Shown piece after piece: positions 57,362 to 64,000 of a stretch of 64,000 nt of DNA (positions are counted from its first letter, which is position 1; each line of letters starts with the position of its first letter). Under the pieces are notes generated by a model. The model was not told where the DNA came from, did no database searches, and worked only from the letters and a program-made list of their open reading frames with translations. The position numbers and the translations under genes were made by a program. Where the stretch lies: IMG/VR virus record IMGVR_UViG_3300025030_000089, positions 1 to 64,000 of that record; one strand, given 5' to 3'. This DNA is from a virus.

Positions 57362-57856
57362 CTAATTACGGTCTGTTGTATGTGGGCCAGACGTGTAAGG
57401 TAAATCTTGGTTAACATAACCTTGCGGTAAAGGTTCACCGCTGTCTTTCAAAAACTTATGCAACATCGGACTGAGTGCCTCTTCCTGCTTCAAACGAAGG
57501 TCTTCAAACTTTGCAGCGACTTCCTTCTGCCGCTCAGTAGGAACAAACTCTTTGAGATGGTCGGGTACACCTGTGCCCCTCGCCATTTCGTTCAACTCTT
57601 GAAAGGTTTCAGTTTGTTTTTCAGCTAACTCCTTGTCAATTCTGAGTTGACGGTTTGGAAAATTCAGTTCAAGATATTTCTCAAGAAAATGTAACGCTTT
57701 TTCAAGATCTTGAATACCGTTCTTTTTCTTCCAACGGGTGACGTACTTTGTAATTTGCGCCTGGAAATAATCAAGATCATTGGCAACAACGTAGTCCCAA
57801 TGCTGGATACTAGACTGATAATGTTTCCCACCGATTTGTAAATCATTTGCTGACAT
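57362..57856 (-). CDS. DUF3310-domain protein (164 aa)
   Basis: QIGGKHYQSSIQHWDYVVANDLDYFQAQITKYVTRWKKKNGIQDLEKALHFLEKYLELN is the DUF3310 (SaV-like) block with its GxHY, W and KYxxRxxxKNGxxDLxKA features. The C-terminal 90 residues are charged and helical. ATG 57856 has GGAG. A frame is open further upstream to a GTG at 57967 and may encode a separate N-terminal segment. DUF3310 proteins are linked with nucleotide metabolism in phages but unproven. Confidence 0.75.
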   Translation of the reverse strand: MSANDLQIGGKHYQSSIQHWDYVVANDLDYFQAQITKYVTRWKKKNGIQDLEKALHFLEKYLELNFPNRQLRIDKELAEKQTETFQELNEMARGTGVPDHLKEFVPTERQKEVAAKFEDLRLKQEEALSPMLHKFLKDSGEPLPQGYVNQDLPYTSGPHTTDRN

Positions 57857-57956
57857 AAAATTCTCCACACCTTTCTTAAGAGCTTCGTTAATCGTAACTT
57901 CGTATGAATGATTTAAAGCTGCGAGACGTATTTTACTCAACGTCTCGCAGTAGGCA

Positions 57957-58916
57957 TCATCCTTCACGGCGAGCAAGCCATTGTTCACAAGCCAATCTCC
58001 AATCGGTTGCCTGTATAGCACCTACGTAGTTTAACCCATTTTTACCTTCCTTATGCGCTCGATGAGCGATAGCCATCGGCTTTGCGACGTAGTTGAAAAA
58101 CGGATCGACGTAAGTCTGCCCACCCCAAGGTTTGTCCATCCACGTATACAAGTCTGACATCCAACTTTCTTTGTTGGTAATCAATGGAAATGACGACACG
58201 CGAGCATCTTTGTACGGGCAATCAACCGGAAGCGGAAGATCTTTCAGTTTCTCCCAATGTGGCGTAAGTTCTGTATAAACGTGCAAGCAGTTTGTGATCT
58301 GCTCGTAACTGCCCATCGGTACGCCGACCATGCGGGCAACATATTCTTGAATGATAGACATGTGGACGACGTTGGCCCCGGTCATACCTAGCAGATAATC
58401 ATTACTACGATTGAACACCGTCCAGTCGAGTTTACCTTTGCGGATGCGCGGAGTAATCACAAGATTGCAAGCGTAATCTTTTGACTCTTTATTAAGGTCT
58501 GCCGGATCCCAAATTTGCATGACAACGCGTCTATCATCTGGATTTTTCCTTAGTCGCTTGATTGTTTCCTCAATTTGATCCATTCCGAAAGCTGAGCGTA
58601 AACGTTGCCCATAGGCTGCGTTGAAACCATTTCCGTCATCGGAATACTGCGCCATTCTGGAGTTGTACTCGTTAAGGAAGGCAACGTCATTGCGTCCGGC
58701 GAGCATCCATAAAGACTCGAAGAGAGAAAAGAATGGGTTAGAGTCTCGTAGAGGTTCGAAAAGGACTCGTTCGTCGGGGTAATTGTAATGGACACAGACG
58801 GTTGTTGGAATTTCAAGGACGGGTCCGTTTCTTGAGTCACGTTTTTCTCCATTTTTCAAGTGCATGATGCCGATGGGTAGGATGTCATTTACGTTGTTAC
58901 CGCGGATAACTAGCAT
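57957..58916 (-). CDS. Thymidylate synthase-family enzyme (thymidylate synthase or dUMP hydroxymethylase; 319 aa)
   Basis: Catalytic Cys150 in KDYACNLVITPRI; the RSND box (Arg170, Ser171, Asp173), LLGMTGANVVHMS with Asn182, and HVYTE complete the active site, with the arginine pair at 129-130 contacting phosphate from the partner subunit. Asn182 corresponds to the residue that is Asn in dUMP enzymes and Asp in dCMP hydroxymethylases, so dUMP is the likely substrate. Methylation gives dTMP, hydroxymethylation gives 5-hydroxymethyl-dUMP; sequence alone does not decide. It follows dCMP deaminase and dUTPase in pathway logic. Confidence 0.8.
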   Translation of the reverse strand: MLVIRGNNVNDILPIGIMHLKNGEKRDSRNGPVLEIPTTVCVHYNYPDERVLFEPLRDSNPFFSLFESLWMLAGRNDVAFLNEYNSRMAQYSDDGNGFNAAYGQRLRSAFGMDQIEETIKRLRKNPDDRRVVMQIWDPADLNKESKDYACNLVITPRIRKGKLDWTVFNRSNDYLLGMTGANVVHMSIIQEYVARMVGVPMGSYEQITNCLHVYTELTPHWEKLKDLPLPVDCPYKDARVSSFPLITNKESWMSDLYTWMDKPWGGQTYVDPFFNYVAKPMAIAHRAHKEGKNGLNYVGAIQATDWRLACEQWLARREG

Positions 58917-59095
58917 TCGTAACTCCTTTTATTCCACATTTCAATCGCTGACTTTTCATCAACACACGCATTAGTTATTGGTTGAAAACAGGTTAAATAT
59001 TGATCAACACACTGGACAAAATATGTCCCTGCGTTAACATAACCGTCAATTTCAGCTTCTCCGCCGCAGAAAGGACAAGGTTTGAGTTCAGTCAT
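58910..59095 (-). CDS. Lar-like zinc-ribbon protein (61 aa)
   Basis: MTELKPCPFCGGEAEIDGY and QCVDQYLTCFQPITNACVDEKSAIEMWNKRS: the LKPCPFCGG start, further cysteines and the AIxxWNxR end are the Lar (restriction alleviation) pattern. Small proteins of this type are common in phages; anti-restriction activity is known only for the Rac prophage Lar. Overlaps the synthase start. Confidence 0.75.
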   Translation of the reverse strand: MTELKPCPFCGGEAEIDGYVNAGTYFVQCVDQYLTCFQPITNACVDEKSAIEMWNKRSYEC

Positions 59096-59434
59096 CTATG
59101 CTTCATCCCTGTAGACAAATACATCTTTCTCGATGCTGTTCAAAACACTGAAAATACCGAGGGCGATCTGATCAATCGGTTTCTCAAGATGATTGTTATC
59201 TTCATCCATCAACTCACGCACTTGCAAGCGTTCGACAATCACGTGCATGACTTCGTGCCAAAACGTCCGGTTCATCATCTCTAACGACTTGGTGTTGTCA
59301 ATACGAATTGATTCTTTGTCGTAAGATACTTCACCATAAAGATGTCCGCGTTCGTTGGTATGACTGACAGCATGTCCGCCGTTGGCAAATGAAACATCAA
59401 ACGGCAGGCCGCAAACTTTGATCTTCATTGTCAT
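59096..59434 (-). CDS. Putative zinc metallopeptidase-like protein (112 aa)
   Basis: RTFWHEVMHVIVERL has the HExxH zinc-binding motif; a Glu in the following helix (ELMDEDNNHLEKPIDQIALGIF) may give the third ligand. The N-terminal half is a beta-sheet (KIKVCGLPFDVSFANGGHAVSHTNERGHLYGEVSYDKESIRID). Resembles small phage proteins of the minimal gluzincin type. One base shared with the upstream gene. Confidence 0.6.
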   Translation of the reverse strand: MTMKIKVCGLPFDVSFANGGHAVSHTNERGHLYGEVSYDKESIRIDNTKSLEMMNRTFWHEVMHVIVERLQVRELMDEDNNHLEKPIDQIALGIFSVLNSIEKDVFVYRDEA

Positions 59435-60288
59435 TATTTGACTCCTGGGTAAAGTGAACGAGGACGACCTTCACCATTCTTAACACGTATCATCTTGTCG
59501 AACTCGCAGCATGAATTTTGGACATTGTGTACAGGGAGTTTCCAATCGAGTTGTTCAATCAACAGTTCTTGCAACACCAACATTTCCTTTAATCCTTGAT
59601 CTTGGCGTAAACCTTTATCAAGGGGCCGACCATGGATACGATTCAACCCACGAATACTTCCTGGTCCTAATGGTGCCCAGGTCCACCAGTCGGTGGCGTC
59701 TTTGAGATCAGAAGTGAACTTCAAGTCTGCAATCACTTGTCCTGCCATAAAACTACCGAGGCCGTCGAATTGGCGTAGGTTGTTCCAGTAACTTTCGAGC
59801 GATTCTTGTTCGATGATCCCTTCTCTTACAAACGGCGCACGCCCACGTTCCCAGATCGGTGTCAATACGCGGTCAAGAATGTAATCAATCTTGTCCATCT
59901 TAACGCCATTGGTTGAAACAAGGTAAGCGCCGGTGAATATTTTTGCACCTTGATCATCACGCAGACCTTTGAGATTGCGCCGCCACTTTTCTTTAAGTTC
60001 AGGAAAGGTTGTTTGCGGGAAACAAATCTCTTCAAGTGTCGGAGGCCAATTGAACAAACGTGCAACGATCATCACAAACCACATATTCGGATGCGGGTCG
60101 TTTGGCTTAATCCAGTTCTCAGTGATCCATTTGCTGACTGTATCGTCTTCACGCCTTACGTTTGTGAATTTGTAAGTCTGGAAAATAGGATCATCGGTCC
60201 AAGGTTTCGGCGCACCTGCTTCTTTCTTGACACGGATTGCTTCACGTTCTTTTACCCAGTAAACGAAGAGTTCTTCCATTTCAGTCAT
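59434..60288 (-). CDS. aGPT-Pplase2 / HMUDK helical-domain-like protein (284 aa)
   Basis: VYWVKEREAIRVKKEAGAPKPWTDDPIFQTYKFTNVRREDDTVSKWITENW is a sequence I associate with the family named alpha-glutamyl/putrescinyl thymine pyrophosphorylase clade 2, also listed as the 5-hmdU DNA kinase helical domain. NMWFVMIVARLFNWPPTL and FDGLGSFMAGQVIADL (helix-hairpin-helix-like) follow. No P-loop is present, so it is not a complete kinase. Family members occur in phages that hypermodify thymine. Together with the synthase, glycosyltransferase and methyltransferase it hints at modified DNA. Confidence 0.6.
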   Translation of the reverse strand: MTEMEELFVYWVKEREAIRVKKEAGAPKPWTDDPIFQTYKFTNVRREDDTVSKWITENWIKPNDPHPNMWFVMIVARLFNWPPTLEEICFPQTTFPELKEKWRRNLKGLRDDQGAKIFTGAYLVSTNGVKMDKIDYILDRVLTPIWERGRAPFVREGIIEQESLESYWNNLRQFDGLGSFMAGQVIADLKFTSDLKDATDWWTWAPLGPGSIRGLNRIHGRPLDKGLRQDQGLKEMLVLQELLIEQLDWKLPVHNVQNSCCEFDKMIRVKNGEGRPRSLYPGVK

Positions 60289-60421
60289 GATGTTTCCTCG
60301 TTTCTACTCTAAATAAAGACCATCTAGATTCAGCTAACCAATAACGACCAAGGGTATCTACATATTTGTTTACCCTATTACCTGTACAGATATCTGTGAA
60401 TTCAAACTTAAAAAATCGCAT
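60281..60421 (-). CDS. Small basic protein (46 aa)
   Basis: MRFFKFEFTDICTGNRVNKYVDTLGRYWLAESRWSLFRVETRKHHD. ATG 60421 follows a perfect AGGAGG at 7 nt, which decides the start over an in-frame ATG upstream. Overlaps the next gene by 8 nt. Not recognised. Confidence 0.6.
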   Translation of the reverse strand: MRFFKFEFTDICTGNRVNKYVDTLGRYWLAESRWSLFRVETRKHHD

Positions 60422-60453
60422 CGGTCTGCCTCCTAACAACTTCCGAAGAAAAT

Positions 60454-60990
60454 TCATTTCCATACTCCTGCCGCTTTAAGCAAGCGGATACAATGAAGAG
60501 CTTGACTACGTGCATCGTCAAGGGCGTTGTGAAATGTTCCGGTACGTTCCATCTTTACTTCAGGAAACAGGTTCTTCAACGTGTGGTAACATGCGTCTCC
60601 CCAATAAGGCCAAGGTTTTTCAAGTTTACACAATCTGTAAGCGTTGTCAAGTATCACGTTATCAAACGTCGCACCGTTACCCCAGACTTTACGATCTTCA
60701 AAATTTGGCGAATGTTCCCTAAGCCAAAGGGAGAATGATAACACTGCTTGTTGAATAGAGACAGCAGGTTTGTCGAACTCCGCTCGCGCTGCGTCGCTCT
60801 GCTTCATCCACCACATGACAGTCGACACTGAAATTTCCATACCGACATCAACACATGATTGCGGGTCAACACGTTTATAGAATGTTTCATTTGACATGCC
60901 ATCTTTGTCAAACAAAACCGCGCCGATTGAAATAATGACAGCGTTATTTCCAGTACCTAACGTTTCAAGGTCAAGCATTATATTGTTCAT
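60454..60990 (-). CDS. DnaQ-type 3-prime-5-prime exonuclease (178 aa)
   Basis: Exo I MLDLETLG, Exo II WGNGATFDNVIL and Exo III HNALDDARSQA, with the active-site Asp, Glu, Asp and His-x4-Asp, form a DEDDh nuclease like T4 DexA and Rv2179c-type RNases. It may assist proofreading, recycling of host DNA or RNA. It precedes a 56-residue gene and the helicase. Confidence 0.85.
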   Translation of the reverse strand: MNNIMLDLETLGTGNNAVIISIGAVLFDKDGMSNETFYKRVDPQSCVDVGMEISVSTVMWWMKQSDAARAEFDKPAVSIQQAVLSFSLWLREHSPNFEDRKVWGNGATFDNVILDNAYRLCKLEKPWPYWGDACYHTLKNLFPEVKMERTGTFHNALDDARSQALHCIRLLKAAGVWK

Positions 60991-60992
60991 CT

Positions 60993-61163
60993 CTATACCC
61001 TCTTTCCGTTAATAACAGTTCCACCACGTTTCAAACAATTCATTATATCGAACGTTTTGACGTACTTTTCAGCATCTGGAATTTTAACTATACGCTCTCC
61101 GATCTTTACAATTTCTCTAGGTATTTCTTTTACTGAAGGAAAGTTTATCTTCTGCTTTCTCAT
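60993..61163 (-). CDS. Small protein (56 aa), unknown
   Basis: MRKQKINFPSVKEIPREIVKIGERIVKIPDAEKYVKTFDIMNCLKRGGTVINGKRV. Basic, alpha/beta. ATGA-coupled to the helicase. It may be a helicase accessory protein, but only position supports this. Confidence 0.55.
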   Translation of the reverse strand: MRKQKINFPSVKEIPREIVKIGERIVKIPDAEKYVKTFDIMNCLKRGGTVINGKRV

Positions 61164-63508
61164 TGACTCTCTCCATAGTAGTCGTAGAAAAGTTTTGAAG
61201 AAGGAAGAACGATGGTCAGTTTTTCCTTTGCCCTTGTGACACCAACATAAGCAACGCGACGTTCGTTGTCTGGTTGCTTCACATACTCCTGATGAGACCT
61301 ATAAGCCATGTCGCTTAACAAGACAACATGGTCTGCTTCACCACCTTTCGCCGCATGTATCGTGCTAATAGAGCATTTTGGCGTGGCCGTTAGGCCATAC
61401 CCGTTTGCTCCGAGGCGCTGGTAATACGTAATAAGGTCGTCCCCAATACCGTTAAGCAAAGTGTACCAGGGCGCAACGTCCAATAGGCCAAAATTGTTTC
61501 GCAATTCTGCAAAACTAAATAGATCAGTATCTTTTAGATTGGCAACCTTGACCTTAAAGCCACGAGCTAGGTATTCACCAATTCGCATATTGTCGTACAT
61601 CGCCTTGACTTCTGCACCTGTTGCCGGCTCAGCCTTACGCAACTTCTCAACACCTTCAATTGCTTTGATATGTGCCGAACGCACTGAAGAGAATCCATAT
61701 TTGTTTGTATAAGGAATTCCCATCCGGTGCATGTAGTCTTGTATCTTCCTTGCGAGGTAAGTGTTGCGAACAAGGAACAACGTACTTTCCTCACCGACAG
61801 CGACATCTTCAAGTGAAGTCATGAAGTTGACCTCACCATCTGAATCACGCGGGTCAAACGGCTTATCAAAACGGTTCTCAATCTTCTGAACAATTCCGTT
61901 GGCAATCTCATGAACAGAACGCGGTAAACGGTACGACTTACTTAGAACCGTTTTATCACCTTCTAGTGCGAGAAACGCGTTGACATCGGCCCCACTCCAT
62001 TTATAGATAGAATTATGAGTTATGATCCCATCAGCAATATATGTGTGATACTTTTCAACATCAAGGCTATAGACAGGAGTATTCACAACCGACTCTTTAA
62101 CAACCTTTATCGGAAACCATGTTTTGACTCTAGAACTGTTTTCATAGATAGGAACACACATTATGTCTGATATAAGATTACACGCCTTTATCTCCATTAT
62201 CTGAGCACCAGATTTTGAATAAGGGTTGTAAAGTTTATCTACCAAAGGGTGACGTATGTCTAGATCAAAGTCTTTTAACAACGCCAGTGCGTTTGCTTTC
62301 GTGTCTATCAAATTGAATACTGAATCAGAAACTTCTTTTGAATATGTTCCTTCAAAGCAAATCTGTGGGAGACCATACTTTGCAGAATAAACCTGTTCAT
62401 ATATTCTAGCTTCATCAGCTGAATTACATACTCGAAGTATCCAAGCGGAATGAGCGCGTTCCACGTTGGTTCTTATATTGAGTTTGAGACCGTTACCGTG
62501 CCAGAGTTCACATCTTCCGATACGATAGTTGTCATTTTTACCCATAAGATACACAACATGCTTCTTTTCTTCCGAACGTTCCGTATTCCACTTTATCAAA
62601 CACTTGTGGTTCGCGGTATATTTCGATTTCAATTCACCTGCTTCAACTACTGTTAGTTTCCCAGTGTAGTTTCTAACAGATTTTTCAAAAAGGTATCCTC
62701 CGTTCCTAAGGCCGTACACCATAGAATCACATTGAGCATAAGTCAGTAACTCGTCAGAACTAGGATCCAGGAGTTCTATTGGCTTAACCCCTTTTGTCGT
62801 GTTTATCATTGTTCCAGCAGGTTGGCACTGATCGTCGTCACCTGCAATTATCGTTTGCCGAACATTGCCGTAAGCATGTTTCAAAACAGACCACTGGAGT
62901 GACGACAAATCCTGCGCTTCATCAACAATTACTTGCCGCGCCGGAGAAGGGTCGCACATGGCAATATAAGCCGACAACATGTCAGTGAAGTCCATTACGT
63001 ACTTACTGGACTTGAAGTCTTGATAACCTTCTTGGAAGCGCTCTAGTTCTTCCCACTTACACTCGTGATAATTCTCTTCCCACACTTCCTTTAGTGGGCG
63101 TTGTTGCACGCGAGCAAGGTTGTCAAGAAACAGGAGAGTGTCGCCTTTTTCACTACCGACAGGCACACCTTCAGACTCATCCCACGTACCTTCAAACCGA
63201 TAACCCAACCATTCTCCAAGTTCCCTATAGTGTTCCTTACCAACAACATCACTCTTACCTATACCGAGTCCAGCGAAACACATCGCATGAACCGTTTTGA
63301 ACATCGGTAACTGACGCGGCTTGAGATTGAACTTTTCACCCGCTCTTCCCGTTGCCTCTGCAATCGCCTTCTTTGTAAAGCTGACAAACGCTATTCGGTC
63401 AGGTGATTCGCCCGCTTGCAATAACGCGTCAATCTCGCTTAACACCTTCGTCGTTTTGCCGCATCCTGGAGGACCCAGTATTAACGACTGATTATCAGAA
63501 ATCCTCAT
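61160..63508 (-). CDS. SF1 (Uv-rD/Dda-like) DNA helicase, intein-containing (782 aa precursor)
   Basis: Motif I LILGPPGCGKTT (residues 10-20), Ia FVSFTKKA, II VIVDEAQD (194-200), III IAGDDDQ|SIYKWSGA interrupted by an intein after Gln227, IV SKSYRLPRSV, V ISTIHAAKGGEADHVVLLSDM, VI RRVAYVGVTRAKEK. The spliced protein is about 510 residues, the size of Dda/PcrA-type phage helicases. The intein separates the Q-tip of motif III from the rest, so only spliced enzyme can couple ATP hydrolysis to unwinding. Start follows GAGGATTTCTG-like ribosome site. Confidence 0.85.
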   Translation of the reverse strand: MRISDNQSLILGPPGCGKTTKVLSEIDALLQAGESPDRIAFVSFTKKAIAEATGRAGEKFNLKPRQLPMFKTVHAMCFAGLGIGKSDVVGKEHYRELGEWLGYRFEGTWDESEGVPVGSEKGDTLLFLDNLARVQQRPLKEVWEENYHECKWEELERFQEGYQDFKSSKYVMDFTDMLSAYIAMCDPSPARQVIVDEAQDLSSLQWSVLKHAYGNVRQTIIAGDDDQCQPAGTMINTTKGVKPIELLDPSSDELLTYAQCDSMVYGLRNGGYLFEKSVRNYTGKLTVVEAGELKSKYTANHKCLIKWNTERSEEKKHVVYLMGKNDNYRIGRCELWHGNGLKLNIRTNVERAHSAWILRVCNSADEARIYEQVYSAKYGLPQICFEGTYSKEVSDSVFNLIDTKANALALLKDFDLDIRHPLVDKLYNPYSKSGAQIMEIKACNLISDIMCVPIYENSSRVKTWFPIKVVKESVVNTPVYSLDVEKYHTYIADGIITHNSIYKWSGADVNAFLALEGDKTVLSKSYRLPRSVHEIANGIVQKIENRFDKPFDPRDSDGEVNFMTSLEDVAVGEESTLFLVRNTYLARKIQDYMHRMGIPYTNKYGFSSVRSAHIKAIEGVEKLRKAEPATGAEVKAMYDNMRIGEYLARGFKVKVANLKDTDLFSFAELRNNFGLLDVAPWYTLLNGIGDDLITYYQRLGANGYGLTATPKCSISTIHAAKGGEADHVVLLSDMAYRSHQEYVKQPDNERRVAYVGVTRAKEKLTIVLPSSKLFYDYYGESQ
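62012..62827 (-). mobile_element. Intein in helicase motif III with GIY-YIG-like insert (272 aa)
   Basis: Starts Cys-Gln-Pro-Ala-Gly-Thr (CQPAGTMINTTKGVKPIEL) and ends GIITHN before Ser (SIYKW), a standard class 1 (Cys1, Ser+1) intein with YSLDVEKYHTYIADG block F. No LAGLIDADG motif is found; instead VVYLMGKNDNYRIGR, then R and E residues (NIRTNVERAHSAWILRV) and SADEARIYEQVYSAKYG follow the order of a reduced GIY-YIG nuclease (YIG-like, Arg, Glu). Confidence 0.7.
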
Positions 63509-64000
63509 GCTTTATATCCTTTGGAGGTAACGGTAACTTCTTCTCTTTGCCGCTCGGGTCATACACTTCTTTTGGTACAATCCAACATTCGTTTTTCCTA
63601 TAATAGATCGGTTTAACACCTAAGTCCATCATCACCACCCAGACCTTACGAGGGTCAAATTCAATGTTCTGTCGTTTCAGGTAATCCATGAAGTCAGAAC
63701 CTCGGGTATAATAACCGTCTGGTTCATCTACCCAACGACCAATGTTGATGTCTGTTGGAACTCTTGCAGGTGGAGTCGTTGCAAAGTAACGTGTCAAATG
63801 ATCGGTAATACGATCATTCATGCGCGTTTCTCGCGGCACTTCTATAATCTCTATAGCTGACAACTTGTTCCGCATAAACTTGTCCCATTCTTCATTCTTC
63901 ATCTTTCCTGGGATCTTGTTTATAGTGTTGACGCAAACGATCTTGAAACGTTCTTGCGACAATATGTCTTCTGTTTCAACTTCAGTACGCACCCCTTCGA
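63495..64000 (-). CDS. C-terminal part of a larger gene, cut by window edge (unknown)
   Basis: The frame is open from the right edge (64000) to 63495 and overlaps the helicase start by 14 nt. Readable part: TEDILSQERFKIVCVNTINKIPGKMKNEEWDKFMRNKLSAIEIIEVPRETRMNDRITDHLTRYFATTPPARV and GYYTRGSDFMDYLKRQNIEF, RKVWVVMMDLGVKPIYYRKNECWIVP. It looks like the C-terminal, DNA-binding part of a phage primase-helicase, but no diagnostic motif lies in the visible part. Confidence 0.45.
   Translation of the reverse strand, partial: EGVRTEVETEDILSQERFKIVCVNTINKIPGKMKNEEWDKFMRNKLSAIEIIEVPRETRMNDRITDHLTRYFATTPPARVPTDINIGRWVDEPDGYYTRGSDFMDYLKRQNIEFDPRKVWVVMMDLGVKPIYYRKNECWIVPKEVYDPSGKEKKLPLPPKDIKHEDF

Noticed and set aside
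57857-57967. Separate gene upstream of DUF3310 starting at GTG 57967
   Set aside because: The frame is open and plausible (VKDDAYCETLSKIRLAALN), but no ribosome-binding site or typical start supports it; mentioned under the DUF3310 entry only.

Overview
The window is most of the genome of a lytic tailed phage, probably a podovirus-like member of Caudoviricetes. I see a two-subunit terminase, an unusually large portal, an HK97-fold-type capsid protein, two adaptor proteins, a nozzle-like protein and three glycine-rich candidate ejection proteins. There is no tape measure, sheath or long-tail gene, and no integrase or lysogeny repressor. A nested Rz/Rz1-type spanin pair points to a Gram-negative host; the species cannot be told from the sequence. 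Almost all genes lie on the minus strand, so map order is opposite to the direction of transcription.

Layout. (1) 1-596: a poly-G tract followed by non-coding DNA. (2) 597-34517: virion and lysis genes, read leftward from the small terminase: terminase (large subunit interrupted by an intein), a 659-residue virion protein, portal, a lysis cassette (M15 peptidase, holin candidate, Rz/Rz1), small tail-associated genes, a GroES-like co-chaperonin, scaffold, decoration protein, capsid, an SGNH esterase, a LysM protein, adaptors, nozzle, several fibre or adhesin genes (YadA-like repeats, LamG) and ejection proteins. (3) 34518-36678: a long intergenic region with promoters, direct repeats, a GATC-free CTAG-rich block carrying one alanine-rich gene, and an origin-like block with 12 GATC sites in 200 bp. 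(4) 36679-38747: two plus-strand genes (one unknown, one VRR-NUC nuclease) around one minus-strand gene. (5) 38961-64000: leftward early and middle genes. These are many small proteins, then nucleotide metabolism (dCMP deaminase, dUTPase, thymidylate-synthase-family enzyme), DNA ligase, Cas4/RecB-like nuclease, family B DNA polymerase, DnaQ-type exonuclease, an SF1 helicase with a second intein, a CAU tRNA, and a group of possible DNA-modifying enzymes (FkbM methyltransferase, GT-A glycosyltransferase, RlmN/Cfr-like radical SAM protein, aGPT-Pplase2/HMUDK-helical-like protein).

The most interesting points are: a possible thymine-hypermodification gene set at 51.9-60.3 kb; two inteins placed in NTPase active sites, one with class 3 (WCT) features in the terminase P-loop; a recurrent hairpin plus TATAGGGG element directly upstream of many small genes; an origin-like block next to a lone plus-strand gene; and a set of single-base frameshifts confined to very small accessory genes while every large gene is intact. 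Many genes of under 60 codons are annotated here; most are joined to neighbours by ATGA or TGATG overlaps, which supports their starts. Function calls rest on motif recognition by eye and memory of the families; no database search was run.
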